Made by a program: the position numbers and the translations under genes. A stretch of 64,000 nt of DNA, from positions 186,001 to 250,000 of the forward strand of contig PGZF01000001.1 of assembly GCA_002840125.1 (NCBI GenBank), read 5' to 3'. This document shows, piece by piece, positions 1 to 9,228 of the stretch (the stretch's first letter is position 1; every line of letters starts with the position of its first letter). This DNA is from Gammaproteobacteria bacterium HGW-Gammaproteobacteria-15. GTDB taxonomy: Bacteria > Pseudomonadota > Gammaproteobacteria > Enterobacterales > Alteromonadaceae. Under the pieces are notes generated by a model that searched no databases, was not told the origin of the DNA, and worked only from the letters and a program-made list of their open reading frames with translations.

Positions 1-294
1 CGCTTCAAGGCCCAGTTGCTGCTGCATGGCTTTAACGGAAAAGCGCCAGTGAAAATTGGTCATACTGATCTGATCACTGGTTACCGGACAAGCTATAGCA
101 ATAGCCACGTGCTTAATGTCCGTTAAACCTTGTTGCTGCTGATAATGTATTAATGCATCGGCCAAAGTAGCAAATTCTGCACAGGGATAAACAGCAACCT
201 TGTCCATCGCCAGGCTGGCAAGCTCCACCCGGCTAAAACGGGCGTTGGTACCACCGATGTCAGCTACAATAGCGTAGGCAGGCAACTTAGCCAT
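1..294 (-). CDS. glk: Glucokinase, N-terminal part (gene runs off the left edge)
   Basis: Reading leftward from the ATG at 294, about 98 codons stay open to the window edge. The protein begins [20 protein letters not shown], the phosphate-binding DIGGTNARF loop of bacterial glucokinases, followed by the expected IAIACPV segment. It phosphorylates glucose to glucose-6-phosphate and so feeds zwf in the same operon. The start overlaps the edd stop codon by 8 nt, indicating translational coupling in a zwf-pgl-edd-glk transcription unit. The C-terminal two thirds, including the catalytic Asp region, lie outside the window. The family assignment is secure; that the gene is intact is not visible. 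Confidence 0.93.
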   Translation of the reverse strand, partial: MAKLPAYAIVADIGGTNARFSRVELASLAMDKVAVYPCAEFATLADALIHYQQQQGLTDIKHVAIAIACPVTSDQISMTNFHWRFSVKAMQQQLGLEA

Positions 295-2119
295 GCAGAT
301 GCTCCTCTGTAGTAAACAGACTGCAAGCACCCTGCTCAGCGCCGGTTAACTGACTGCGCAGTGCGCCAAACATTTCACGGCCCATACCATAGTAACTGTC
401 AGCCATATCCATAGTGGCAACGTCGCGGGCGGCCAGTTCAGCATCAGATACCAGCACTTCAAGCCGGCCGGTGTTGCCGTCTACCAGCATCATATCGCCG
501 GTTTTAATCCGGGCGATATTGCCGCCATCAACTGCCTCAGGTGTTACATGGATAGCGGCAGGTACTTTACCTGAAGCGCCTGACATACGACCATCGGTTA
601 CCAATGCTACTGTAAAGCCGCGATCCTGTAACACACCCAGCGGTGGGGTCAGCTTGTGCAGCTCTGGCATGCCACAGGCTTTAGGCCCCTGAAAGCGCAC
701 TACCACGATACAATCTTTGTTTAAGTCACCGGCTTTAAAGGCAGCGTCTAATTCATGCTGGCTGGAGAATACCACCGCAGGCGCTTTTACAATCTCGGTG
801 CCTTCACGCAGTGCTGAGGTTTTAATCACGCCACGGCCAACATTGCCGGACAATACTTCCAGACCACCGTGAGCTTTAAAGGGTTTTTTCACTGTTGCCA
901 ATACATCCGGGTCAAGCGACGTTTGTGGTGCATCAACCCAAAGCAGTTTGCCATCCTGCATCACAGGTTGCTGGGTATAACGGCGTAAGCCGGGGCCAGC
1001 AACAGTTTGCACATCTTCGTGCAATAAACCGGCATCCAGTAATTCGCGGATCAGCAGCGCCATGCCACCGGCATGCTGGAAGTGATTAATATCGGCCTGG
1101 CCATTGGGGTAAATACGGGTTAGCAATGGTGTGGCAGCAGACAGCTCGGCAAAATCATCCCAATTAACAATAAAGCCAGCAGCGCGGGCCATAGCAATTA
1201 AATGCATAGTGTGATTAGTAGAACCACCGGTAGCCAGCAAACCGACAATGCCGTTTACTATGGCTTTGGCATCGATCATTTTGCCCACTGGCAGGTAATC
1301 TGTGCCTAAGTCTGTTAACCGCGTAACCTGACGTGCCGCGGCTTTAGTTAACTCGTCACGCAGTTCGGTGCCCGGATTGACAAAAGACGCGCCGGGTAAG
1401 TGCAGGCCCATAATTTCTACGACTAACTGATTTGAGTTAGCTGTGCCGTAGAAAGTACAGGTACCAGCAGAGTGATAAGAGGCCGATTCAGCCGCCAGCA
1501 ACTCTTCTTTGCCGACTTTACCTTCAGCATACAACTGGCGTATGCGCGCTTTTTCTTTGTTCGGAATACCTGAAGGCATAGGGCCTGCTGGTACAAATAC
1601 AAACGGCAGGTGGCCAAAGCTCAGTGCGGCCATAAATAAACCCGGCACGATTTTATCGCAAATGCCCAGCATCAAACCGCCGTCAAACATATTGTGCGAT
1701 AAGCCTACTGCTGCTGACATTGCAATAATGTCGCGGCTTAACAGGCTAAGTTCCATGCCCGGCTGGCCCTGGGTTACGCCATCGCACATTGCCGGCACAC
1801 CACCGGCAAATTGCGCCACGCTGCCAACATCTTTTACCGCCTGTTTAATAATTGCCGGGTAATGTTCATACGGCTGATGCGCCGACAGCATGTCGTTGTA
1901 AGACGATACGATACCAATATTCGCTTTGGTCAGGCTGCGTAAATCGCCTTTTTCCTGTTGATCACAGGCGGCAAAACCATGTGCGAGGTTACCACAGCTT
2001 AATACTCCACGATGCGGGCCTTTTAAGCGGGCTTTTTCCAGCCGTTGCAGATAAATATCGCGGCTGCGTGTACTGCGGGCAATAATTCTGTCCGTTACTT
2101 TCTGAATCACAGGATCCAT
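287..2119 (-). CDS. edd: Phosphogluconate dehydratase (Entner-Doudoroff)
   Basis: The 610-residue protein matches the usual Edd length and converts 6-phosphogluconate to 2-keto-3-deoxy-6-phosphogluconate in the cytoplasm. IlvD/Edd-family signatures are visible: SCGNLAHG near residue 42, [20 protein letters not shown] at 111-130 and GICDK at 152-156. C42, C112 and C154 are candidates for iron-sulphur cluster binding. It is the third gene of the leftward operon, 9 nt after pgl, and its stop overlaps glk. No eda aldolase is seen in the window; it probably lies beyond glk. HexR control is inferred from the site upstream of zwf. Confidence 0.97.
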   Translation of the reverse strand: MDPVIQKVTDRIIARSTRSRDIYLQRLEKARLKGPHRGVLSCGNLAHGFAACDQQEKGDLRSLTKANIGIVSSYNDMLSAHQPYEHYPAIIKQAVKDVGSVAQFAGGVPAMCDGVTQGQPGMELSLLSRDIIAMSAAVGLSHNMFDGGLMLGICDKIVPGLFMAALSFGHLPFVFVPAGPMPSGIPNKEKARIRQLYAEGKVGKEELLAAESASYHSAGTCTFYGTANSNQLVVEIMGLHLPGASFVNPGTELRDELTKAAARQVTRLTDLGTDYLPVGKMIDAKAIVNGIVGLLATGGSTNHTMHLIAMARAAGFIVNWDDFAELSAATPLLTRIYPNGQADINHFQHAGGMALLIRELLDAGLLHEDVQTVAGPGLRRYTQQPVMQDGKLLWVDAPQTSLDPDVLATVKKPFKAHGGLEVLSGNVGRGVIKTSALREGTEIVKAPAVVFSSQHELDAAFKAGDLNKDCIVVVRFQGPKACGMPELHKLTPPLGVLQDRGFTVALVTDGRMSGASGKVPAAIHVTPEAVDGGNIARIKTGDMMLVDGNTGRLEVLVSDAELAARDVATMDMADSYYGMGREMFGALRSQLTGAEQGACSLFTTEEHLHG

Positions 2120-2128
2120 GACTATCCC

Positions 2129-2821
2129 CTAGTTTTCGGTGTACATCACCGTAACTTGCGCTACAGGATGGTGTAAAAAGGCACGGATCGGCATGGCCAG
2201 CACATCCTGCTCTGCCATAGCGTTGTTCAGTACCGAGAGTTTATTGCTGCCAACCAGATGCAAAAAGATATTACGGCTGTTTAGCAGCCGGGGCAGGCTT
2301 AACGACATACGCTGATAAGGTGCGGTTTGCGGTTGCACCGCTAATACCGCAGGGGCGTTATCAGCCAGGCCATCCTTAATTTGTTCGCTGCACGGGAATA
2401 ATGATGCCGTGTGGCCATCCTCCCCCATACCAAGTATTACAGCATCAAAGGTTGGCAAAGGCGTAATACGTGGCAGCACCTGGGCAACGCCGTCAAACGC
2501 TGATGCTACATTGGCATATAAGCTGATAAAACGGGCTGCCTTAGCGTTATTTTGTAACAACGTGGCCTTAACCAAACGCTCGTTAGAATCTGTCTGATTA
2601 GCATCAAGCCAGCGATCGTCGGCCAGTAGCACCGTAACCTTGTTCCAGGCTAAATCAACCTGGCTTAAGGTATTAAACAGTGCCTGCGGCGTTTTGCCGC
2701 CGGATACCACTAAATATGCTTCGCCGCGTTCAGCTATAGCCTGCTGTAAAATGCTGACTAAACGGCTGGCGAAATCGTCATTAAGGGCACTGGTATTGCT
2801 AAATTGTTTTAGTTGCATCAT
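2129..2821 (-). CDS. pgl: 6-phosphogluconolactonase
   Basis: A 230-residue protein of the DevB/NagB-like lactonase type, which hydrolyses 6-phosphogluconolactone made by Zwf. Characteristic motifs are VVSGGKTPQALF near residue 40 (sugar-phosphate loop) and MGEDGHTASLFP near residue 130, where the Asp-Gly-His triad is typical. It starts 3 nt after the zwf stop and is followed by edd after 9 nt, so it sits in the middle of the upper Entner-Doudoroff operon. The start MMQLKQF could be either of two adjacent ATGs. No anomalies are seen. Confidence 0.96.
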   Translation of the reverse strand: MMQLKQFSNTSALNDDFASRLVSILQQAIAERGEAYLVVSGGKTPQALFNTLSQVDLAWNKVTVLLADDRWLDANQTDSNERLVKATLLQNNAKAARFISLYANVASAFDGVAQVLPRITPLPTFDAVILGMGEDGHTASLFPCSEQIKDGLADNAPAVLAVQPQTAPYQRMSLSLPRLLNSRNIFLHLVGSNKLSVLNNAMAEQDVLAMPIRAFLHHPVAQVTVMYTEN

Positions 2822-2824
2822 GGC

Positions 2825-4294
2825 TTATTCTTCCCAGTTGCGCTCGTCACGGGCTAGCATAGAAATAGCTGCAACCGGCCCCCAACTGCCTGCCTGATAA
2901 GTTTTTGGCGGCTCATTGCTGGTTTTCCACGCATTAAGAATACCATCAACCCATTTCCAGGCATGTTCAACTTCATCACGGCGTACAAACAGATACTGGT
3001 TACCCAGCATGGCTTCCAGTAACAACCGCTCATAAGCATCGGCAATGCGCTGCGATTTAAAGGTTTCGTCAAAGCTTAAATCAAGCTTACTTTCCTGCAG
3101 GCGCATATTTTCGCCCAGGCCAGGTATTTTGTTCAGTACCTGAATTTCCACGCCTTCGTCTGGCTGCAAACGAATAATCAGTTTATTAGCCGGTAACTGG
3201 TTGTAAGTAGCATGAAAAATATTATGCGGCTGCGGTTTAAAGCAAATCACCACTTCACTTAACTTAGATGCCATACGCTTACCGGTACGCAGGTAGAACG
3301 GCACACCAGCCCAACGCCAGTTATCAATATCTACCTTAATAGCAACAAAGGTTTCGGTTTTACTGTTTGGCCTGGCGCCCTCTTCTTCCAGATAACCTGG
3401 CGCGGCTTTACCGGCAACAAAACCACTGCCGTACTGACCGCGTACGGTTTTTTCCTGAATGTTACTGATATCAATGCGGCGTAGTGCTTTAAGTACTTTT
3501 AGCTTTTCGTCACGAATACTGTCGGCGTCCAGACGGGCCGGCGGCTCCATCGCTATCAAGGTCAGTACCTGTAACAGGTGGTTCTGCACCATGTCACGCA
3601 TTTGCCCTGCATCGTCGTAGTAGCTCCAGCGCCCTTCTACACCTACTTCTTCTGCGACCGTTATTTGCACATGATCAATAGAATTATGATCCCAGTTACC
3701 GGCAAAAATAGCGTTAGCAAAACGCAGCGCTAACAGGTTAAGTACAGTTTCTTTGCCCAGATAATGATCAATACGATAAATTTGGCTTTCTTTGTAAAAC
3801 TCAGCGACCTGATCATTGATCACTTTAGAAGACGCTAAGTCGTGGCCGATGGGTTTTTCCAGCACTACGCGTGCTGGCTCTTCTGCCAGCCCTGCTACCG
3901 CCAGCCCTTTACAGATAGAGCCGAATAACGAAGGTGGTGTAGCAAAGTAACTTACCGGAACACGCTTATTTATATCAGTAACCGCTGTCAGCTTTTTATA
4001 GTCCTGCTCATTTGTCAGATCCAACTGCACGTATACCAGTTTTTGCTGCAAACGCTGCCATATATCATTGTCCAGCGGCTCTTTAAGGAATTTGTTCAGG
4101 TTGGTTAACACCAGCTCAGCATAGGCTTCTGTCGACATTTCATCGCGGGCAACGCCGATAATGCGGGATTCAGGACAAAGCAAATCTGCTTTTTCCAGCT
4201 GATACATAGCAGGTAACAGCTTGCGCCGTGCTAAATCACCTTTAGTGCCAAACAGAATTAAATCACACGCTGAATTTTGTGCTGTTGTCGTCAT
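2825..4294 (-). CDS. zwf: Glucose-6-phosphate 1-dehydrogenase
   Basis: A 489-residue NADP-type dehydrogenase of normal length. It has the N-terminal nucleotide loop LFGTKGDLARRKLLPA (residues 14-29), EKPIGHD at 146-152 and the active-site signature RIDHYLGKE at 174-182. It oxidises glucose-6-phosphate to the lactone and is the first gene of the leftward zwf-pgl-edd-glk operon. The 255-nt gap to the divergent hexR gene holds a perfect HexR palindrome at 4376-4390, so repression by HexR relieved by KDPG is likely from what is known of HexR in gammaproteobacteria. Confidence 0.98.
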   Translation of the reverse strand: MTTTAQNSACDLILFGTKGDLARRKLLPAMYQLEKADLLCPESRIIGVARDEMSTEAYAELVLTNLNKFLKEPLDNDIWQRLQQKLVYVQLDLTNEQDYKKLTAVTDINKRVPVSYFATPPSLFGSICKGLAVAGLAEEPARVVLEKPIGHDLASSKVINDQVAEFYKESQIYRIDHYLGKETVLNLLALRFANAIFAGNWDHNSIDHVQITVAEEVGVEGRWSYYDDAGQMRDMVQNHLLQVLTLIAMEPPARLDADSIRDEKLKVLKALRRIDISNIQEKTVRGQYGSGFVAGKAAPGYLEEEGARPNSKTETFVAIKVDIDNWRWAGVPFYLRTGKRMASKLSEVVICFKPQPHNIFHATYNQLPANKLIIRLQPDEGVEIQVLNKIPGLGENMRLQESKLDLSFDETFKSQRIADAYERLLLEAMLGNQYLFVRRDEVEHAWKWVDGILNAWKTSNEPPKTYQAGSWGPVAAISMLARDERNWEE

Positions 4295-4313
4295 AGCTGA
4301 CCCTTGATTTAGA

Positions 4314-4325
4314 TGTAATTTTACA
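4314..4325. promoter_or_regulatory. Short-spaced HexR-like half-site pair before zwf
   Basis: The 12-mer TGTAATTTTACA lies 19 nt upstream of the zwf start. It has the same TGTAA/TTACA arms as the HexR palindrome but a spacer 3 nt shorter, so it may be chance, a degenerate second site or part of the leader. I give it little weight. Confidence 0.25.
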
Positions 4326-4375
4326 ACACTTCGGCCATACTAGCGCAGCATAACAGGGTTGTAAACCAGATATCT

Positions 4376-4390
4376 TGTAATTAAATTACA
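4376..4390. promoter_or_regulatory. HexR operator in the zwf/hexR intergenic region
   Basis: TGTAATTAAATTACA is a near-perfect 15-bp palindrome that matches the known HexR consensus of gammaproteobacteria. It lies between divergent zwf and hexR, so it can serve both and allows autoregulation. The identical 15-mer recurs before pyk at 5475-5489, which makes chance occurrence unlikely. Confidence 0.92.
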
Positions 4391-4549
4391 GATTGCGTAA
4401 TGTTTTGACTATTCTTATATAATAAGGCAGCCTTAGCAACGGATCTGTGGTTTTGTAGTAAATTTAGCACTATTTTGACCACCGCCCTGACGGGCTACAC
4501 CCTGTATTACAAACCTGTATCAGCCTAATTATAAGCCAGGAATTGCCGG

Positions 4550-5407
4550 ATGAACGTGCTGGAAAAAATCGTCAATAGCGTAAACAGTTTTAGTAAATCG
4601 GAACGTAAAGTAGCCGATGTGATTCTGGCTAACCCACAAACAACTATACATAGCAGTATAGCGGCATTGGCTAAAATGGCCGATGTCAGCGAACCCACTG
4701 TTAACCGGTTTTGTCGCAGGCTGGATACCAAAGGCTTTCCTGACTTTAAGCTGCATTTAGCCCAAAGCCTGGCCAATGGCACACCTTATGTAAACCGCCA
4801 TGTAGAAGAAGAAGACGGCCCGGAAGCTTATACCGCTAAAATCTTTGAATCCACTATGGCTGCACTGGATACAGCAAGGCAACGTGTTGATATTAACACA
4901 ATAAACCGTGCGGTGGATGTGCTGACCCAGGCGAAGAAAATTTCTTTTTTCGGTTTAGGGGCTTCTGCGTCGGTGGCCCATGACGCGCAAAATAAATTTT
5001 TCCGTTTTAATGTGCCTGTGGTGTGTTTTGACGACATTGTGATGCAGCGGATGAGTGCAATAAACAGTGCTGAAGGTGATGTTGTGGTATGTATCAGCCA
5101 CACCGGCCGCACGAAAAACCTATGTGATATTGCCGCTATAGCGCGTGAAAACGACGCTACAGTTATTGGTGTTACCGCTTATGACAGCCCGCTGGCAAAA
5201 GAATGTACACTGGTATTGTCGCTGGACGTGCCGGAAGATACCGACATGTATATGCCAATGGCATCACGCGTAGCGCAACTGGTGCTGATAGACATTCTGG
5301 CCACCGGCTTTACACTGCGCCGCGGTAGTAAATTCCGCGAAAACCTGAAAAAAGTCAAAGACAGCCTGCGCGGCTCCCGCTTCGACAAAAAAGATTTCAA
5401 CAACTGA
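4550..5407 (+). CDS. hexR: HexR, RpiR-family regulator of central carbon metabolism
   Basis: A 285-residue RpiR-type repressor. The N-terminal helix-turn-helix domain spans about residues 1-77 (MADVSEPTVNRFCRRL is the recognition region), followed by a SIS sugar-phosphate-binding domain at about 120-260 (FGLGASASVAHDAQNKFFR and CISHTGRTKNL). In other gammaproteobacteria HexR senses KDPG and controls zwf, edd, pyk and related genes. Its position between zwf and pyk, with exact HexR sites in both promoter regions, supports the specific name. A different RpiR paralogue occurs at 48448-49323. Confidence 0.96.
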   Translation: MNVLEKIVNSVNSFSKSERKVADVILANPQTTIHSSIAALAKMADVSEPTVNRFCRRLDTKGFPDFKLHLAQSLANGTPYVNRHVEEEDGPEAYTAKIFESTMAALDTARQRVDINTINRAVDVLTQAKKISFFGLGASASVAHDAQNKFFRFNVPVVCFDDIVMQRMSAINSAEGDVVVCISHTGRTKNLCDIAAIARENDATVIGVTAYDSPLAKECTLVLSLDVPEDTDMYMPMASRVAQLVLIDILATGFTLRRGSKFRENLKKVKDSLRGSRFDKKDFNN

Positions 5408-5413
5408 TAAGCC

Positions 5414-5453
5414 GGTGCAGTTGTGTCGGCAACTGCACCAACCTGTAATTTTT
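5414..5453 (+). terminator. Hairpin downstream of hexR
   Basis: A perfect 10-bp stem (GGTGCAGTTG paired with CAACTGCACC, 6-nt loop) begins 6 nt after the hexR stop codon. The T-rich stretch follows about 10 nt after the stem instead of immediately, so it is not a textbook intrinsic terminator, but attenuation of read-through into pyk is plausible. Confidence 0.5.
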
Positions 5454-5474
5454 CTTCATTGCTTTGCTGTATTC

Positions 5475-5489
5475 TGTAATTAAATTACA
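5475..5489. promoter_or_regulatory. HexR operator upstream of pyruvate kinase
   Basis: The second exact copy of TGTAATTAAATTACA, 52 nt before the pyk start codon. This links pyruvate kinase to the same regulator as the zwf operon, as known for HexR regulons in Shewanella and related genera. Confidence 0.92.
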
Positions 5490-5541
5490 TTAAACTAACA
5501 GCAAGCTACTACACCCTCTTTGCAACAAGCAGGAAATAACC

Positions 5542-6978
5542 ATGCACAGAAGAACTAAAATCGTCGCGACGCTAGGCCCCGCCACCAATACACAACTGTC
5601 TATTGAAAAACTGATAAAGGCTGGTGCAACCGTATTCCGTCTGAACTTCTCGCATGGCAGTGCTGATGATCACCGTGAGCGTGCCACTATGGTGCGTGCT
5701 GCAGCTGAAGCACTGGGCGCACACGTTGCTATTTTAGGCGATTTACAGGGCCCGAAAATTCGCGTTTCTACCTTTAAAAATGGTGCGGTAATACTCGAAG
5801 AAGGCATGCCATATGTGCTGGATGCAGAACTGCCAAAAGGCGAAGGTGATGAGCATCAGGTAGGCATTGACTATAAAGAGTTACCGCAGGATGTAAAAGC
5901 CGGTGACTTATTACTGTTAGACGATGGCCGCATTCAGTTAGCTGTAGATAGAGTTGAAGGCGCCAGGGTTTATACCACTGTTACTGTTGGCGGTAAGTTA
6001 AGCAACAATAAAGGTATTAACCGCCAGGGTGGTGGTTTAACTGCCCCTGCCCTGACCGACAAAGATAAGCGCGATATTATTACAGCGGCCGAAATTGACG
6101 TTGATTATCTGGCGGTATCTTTCCCACGCTGTGGTGATGACTTACGCTTAGCCCGTGATTTAGCGCTGGCAGCGGGTTCTGAAGCCCGTATTATGGCAAA
6201 AATAGAACGTGCTGAAGCGGTTGCTGATGACGAAACGCTGGATGACATTATCCGTGCTTCTGATGCGGTAATGGTTGCCCGTGGTGATTTAGGCGTTGAA
6301 ATTGGTGATGCGGAGCTGGTTGGCCAGCAAAAACGCATTATTGCCCGTTCGCGTCAGTTAAATCGTGTGGTGATCACTGCAACCCAGATGATGGAAAGCA
6401 TGATTGAAAGCCCGATGCCAACCCGCGCCGAAGTAATGGATGTGGCCAATGCCGTGCTGGATGGTACAGATGCTGTTATGTTGTCAGCTGAAACGGCTGC
6501 CGGCAAATACCCGACAGAAACCGTGCGGGCGATGGCCCGGGTATGTGACGGAGCGGAAAAACACCCAAGCGTGCAAATTTCTAAGCATCGCATGGATGTT
6601 ACCTTTACTGAAATAAGCGAAACCATTGCACTGTCTGCTATGTATGCTGCCAACCACCTCGAAGGCATTAAAGCCATTATTACGCTGACAGAATCAGGCT
6701 ATACCGCCAAACTGATGTCACGTATTACTTCGCCACAACCTATTTACGCTTTGTCGCGCCATACCAAAACGCTGAACAAAATGGCGTTGTACCGTGGTGT
6801 TTATCCGGCGTTTTTTGACAGCACAGCGTTACAAGGGCAATCACTGGCCGATGCGGCTATTGAAGCGGTAAAAGTCAAAGCAGGTTTAAAAAGTGGCGAC
6901 TTGGTTATCATGACACACGGTGATGTTATGGAAACTATCGGTGCCTCTAATACCTGCAGAATTGTGCAGGTAAAATAG
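5542..6978 (+). CDS. pyk: Pyruvate kinase (PykA type)
   Basis: A 478-residue pyruvate kinase of standard length that makes pyruvate and ATP from phosphoenolpyruvate. It starts [14 protein letters not shown]. It also has the KIERAEAV active-site lysine region, the [12 protein letters not shown] motif, and [16 protein letters not shown] followed by [17 protein letters not shown]. The C-terminal domain is complete. A HexR site lies 52 nt upstream and a strong intrinsic terminator immediately downstream, so it is probably monocistronic. The length and N-terminus fit the PykA (type II) branch of E. coli better than PykF, but that is judged by eye. Confidence 0.97.
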   Translation: MHRRTKIVATLGPATNTQLSIEKLIKAGATVFRLNFSHGSADDHRERATMVRAAAEALGAHVAILGDLQGPKIRVSTFKNGAVILEEGMPYVLDAELPKGEGDEHQVGIDYKELPQDVKAGDLLLLDDGRIQLAVDRVEGARVYTTVTVGGKLSNNKGINRQGGGLTAPALTDKDKRDIITAAEIDVDYLAVSFPRCGDDLRLARDLALAAGSEARIMAKIERAEAVADDETLDDIIRASDAVMVARGDLGVEIGDAELVGQQKRIIARSRQLNRVVITATQMMESMIESPMPTRAEVMDVANAVLDGTDAVMLSAETAAGKYPTETVRAMARVCDGAEKHPSVQISKHRMDVTFTEISETIALSAMYAANHLEGIKAIITLTESGYTAKLMSRITSPQPIYALSRHTKTLNKMALYRGVYPAFFDSTALQGQSLADAAIEAVKVKAGLKSGDLVIMTHGDVMETIGASNTCRIVQVK

Positions 6979-7000
6979 TACGCCTACTGCTACTAATACG

Positions 7001-7023
7001 AAGGGCTCATACGAGCCCTTTTT
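7001..7023 (+). terminator. Intrinsic terminator of pyk
   Basis: An 8-bp stem AAGGGCTC/GAGCCCTT with a 4-nt loop is followed directly by a T-run. It lies 22 nt after the pyk stop codon and could also act for the convergent permease gene. Confidence 0.92.
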
Positions 7024-7035
7024 GCTGCCTGCTAT

Positions 7036-8007
7036 TTAAAACACATCGCGTTGCAGCTTACGTATTTTAAGTGCGCTATGATATTGCACAAATTGCGGTG
7101 CCAGCGCGGTTAACGCTGATCCCACAACCACCAGCGCTGCGCCCAGCCAGGACCAAAGGTTAAGTTGTTGTGCCGCTAAATAAGCCGGAAACAGCCAGCC
7201 CACAATATTGGCAAACAAAATAGTAAACAGTGGTGTTACGGCCAATACCGCACTGACTTTAGATGCCTCCCAGTGATGCAAGGCTTCAGCAAAAGCGCCG
7301 TAGGCTACTACGGTATTTAAACAGCAAAAAATAAGCAGCAACCAGTGCAGGCCCGTCATAGTTAACAGCGGTGTAAAATCAGATACCGGTATAAAAGCAA
7401 TAGTACCTGCTACATAGAGTAAATACATAATTTGCTTTGAAGTGTAATGCACCAGTAATTGTTTTTGTGCCAGAGCATAGGCTGCCCAGGTTACCGCAGC
7501 AGCAATCACCAGCAATACGCCCAGCGTTTCGGTACCCGCTTGCAAGATCAGTTGCACCAGGCGCTCATTAAAAAACAGCAGCAAACCCGCAACCAGAATA
7601 ACCGCACCGGCTTTTTGCCACAGCAACAGGCGCTCTTTAAATATAAACACACCGCCTATCATCATTAAAAATGGTGCCAATTGAATAACCACTTGCGCGG
7701 TTTCTGCACTGAGGTAGTTCAGGCCACTTAAATACATAATGTAGTTAGACAGCAAGCCCACCACAGCAATCAGCATCAGTTTTGCTATATTGGGCTTAAG
7801 GAGTAAAGCGGCTTTGGGCAATTTACCCCGTACACCGAGCCAGATACCGACGATAACAGCAGCGACCAAAAACCGGATTAGCGTTATGGTATTCGCGGTT
7901 AATACATCGAGCAAAATTTTTAATGCGATAGGCAAAATGCCCCATAAAACGGCAGTGGTTAAGGCTAACAATAACCCAACCAGGCTTTTACCTGTAATTT
8001 GATGCAT
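7036..8007 (-). CDS. EamA/DMT-family permease
   Basis: A 323-residue hydrophobic protein with roughly ten membrane segments arranged as two EamA repeats (about residues 8-145 and 158-300), as in the drug/metabolite transporter superfamily. The first repeat carries the usual LWGILPIALKILL and GLNYLSAETAQVVIQLAPFL features. Members export or import small metabolites such as amino acids or nucleosides; the substrate cannot be told from sequence. It is a stand-alone gene, convergent with pyk and divergent from pfkA. The 211-nt gap to pfkA shows no motif I recognise. Confidence 0.88.
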   Translation of the reverse strand: MHQITGKSLVGLLLALTTAVLWGILPIALKILLDVLTANTITLIRFLVAAVIVGIWLGVRGKLPKAALLLKPNIAKLMLIAVVGLLSNYIMYLSGLNYLSAETAQVVIQLAPFLMMIGGVFIFKERLLLWQKAGAVILVAGLLLFFNERLVQLILQAGTETLGVLLVIAAAVTWAAYALAQKQLLVHYTSKQIMYLLYVAGTIAFIPVSDFTPLLTMTGLHWLLLIFCCLNTVVAYGAFAEALHHWEASKVSAVLAVTPLFTILFANIVGWLFPAYLAAQQLNLWSWLGAALVVVGSALTALAPQFVQYHSALKIRKLQRDVF

Positions 8008-8218
8008 GGTGCAGATCCAATGTAATAAACAAAGTGGCAGGCGTTGCAGATTATATCTCTGCGCAGAGTGGCGCTATTTTCGCTTATTTTACCTGGTGCT
8101 GTCTTTAGACTGATACTGTTATATCGACTAACACACTAACTATTGCGCTATATCAAACACGGCCCGGACTTTAACACCCTATACTGAGCAACATGGTAGC
8201 TGTAAACAGAGATAAACG

Positions 8219-9208
8219 ATGATTAAACGTGTTGGTGTATTAACCTCAGGCGGCGACGCCCCGGGGATGAATGCGGCAATCCGCGCTATTGTCCTTACCG
8301 GCGCGGCATACAATATCGATATTATTGGTTTTCGTCATGGGTTTAACGGTTTACTCGACGATGACTATCAAACGCTGCTGCCGCAGCACGTACAGAACAT
8401 TATTCAGCATGGCGGTACTATCTTAAAAAGCGCCCGCTGCAAAGCATTGCATACCCAGGAAGGCGCAAAACAAGCTGCAGAGGCATTGCAGCGTTTGCAA
8501 CTGGATGCGCTGGTGGTTATTGGTGGTGATGGCAGTTTTCGCGGCGCACTGGCAATAGCAGAATATTATCAGGGCCAGATCATCGGTGTGCCCGGCACAA
8601 TTGATAATGATGTAGACGGCACCGACTACACCATCGGTTTTGCTACCGCTATAGACACTGCGTTAGATGCAATAGATAAAATCCGCGACACCGCCGATGC
8701 ATTTGAACGGATATTTCTGGTTGAACTGATGGGTCGTCATTCTGGCTATATTACCTTGTCTGCGGGTATCGCCGGTGGAGCTGAACAGATTATTTGCCCG
8801 GAGTTTGACACCCTGCAACCTGATGACTTAAAAACGCTGATAGCGCCGGTGCAGCGCGCCCAGCTACTACGTGGCAAAAGCAGTTACATTATTGTTGTTG
8901 CAGAAAACAGTTACCCTGGCGGTACAACCGCATTGGCAGAAGCACTTAGCGGTGCCTTGGGCATTGAATGCCGGGCTTGTATTCTTGGCCATATCCAGCG
9001 CGGAGGCTCACCTGTGGGGGCAGACAGAATTCTGGCAACTAAACTGGGTGCTTATGCCATAGAGCAGCTGGTCTTGGGGGCTAATTTAATGATGGCAGGT
9101 GAAATAAACCAACAGGCGGTTTTATACCCTATGGCACAAACCGGTGCGAAGAAAAAGCAGATAGACCCTTATCTGGTGCGCTGGCAACAAACTATTGCCA
9201 GCGATTAA
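8219..9208 (+). CDS. pfkA: ATP-dependent 6-phosphofructokinase
   Basis: A 329-residue PFK-A family enzyme, close to the E. coli length of 320. It has the N-terminal TSGGDAPGMNA nucleotide motif, GGDGSFRG near residue 103 and the catalytic PGTIDND motif near residue 123. Gly in GGDGS and Gly in PGTIDND are the ATP-type states; pyrophosphate-dependent enzymes usually show GGDD and PKTIDND. MGRHSGYI and GHIQRGG, which bind fructose-6-phosphate, are present. It gives the organism a glycolytic route in parallel with the Entner-Doudoroff genes at the left edge. No HexR site was found before it. Confidence 0.95.
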   Translation: MIKRVGVLTSGGDAPGMNAAIRAIVLTGAAYNIDIIGFRHGFNGLLDDDYQTLLPQHVQNIIQHGGTILKSARCKALHTQEGAKQAAEALQRLQLDALVVIGGDGSFRGALAIAEYYQGQIIGVPGTIDNDVDGTDYTIGFATAIDTALDAIDKIRDTADAFERIFLVELMGRHSGYITLSAGIAGGAEQIICPEFDTLQPDDLKTLIAPVQRAQLLRGKSSYIIVVAENSYPGGTTALAEALSGALGIECRACILGHIQRGGSPVGADRILATKLGAYAIEQLVLGANLMMAGEINQQAVLYPMAQTGAKKKQIDPYLVRWQQTIASD

Positions 9209-9228
9209 GCATGCCAGATAACAAGGTA

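Noticed and set aside
8008-8218. Possible regulatory signals before pfkA
   Set aside because: No HexR palindrome or other inverted repeat convincing enough to report was found in this 211-nt gap.
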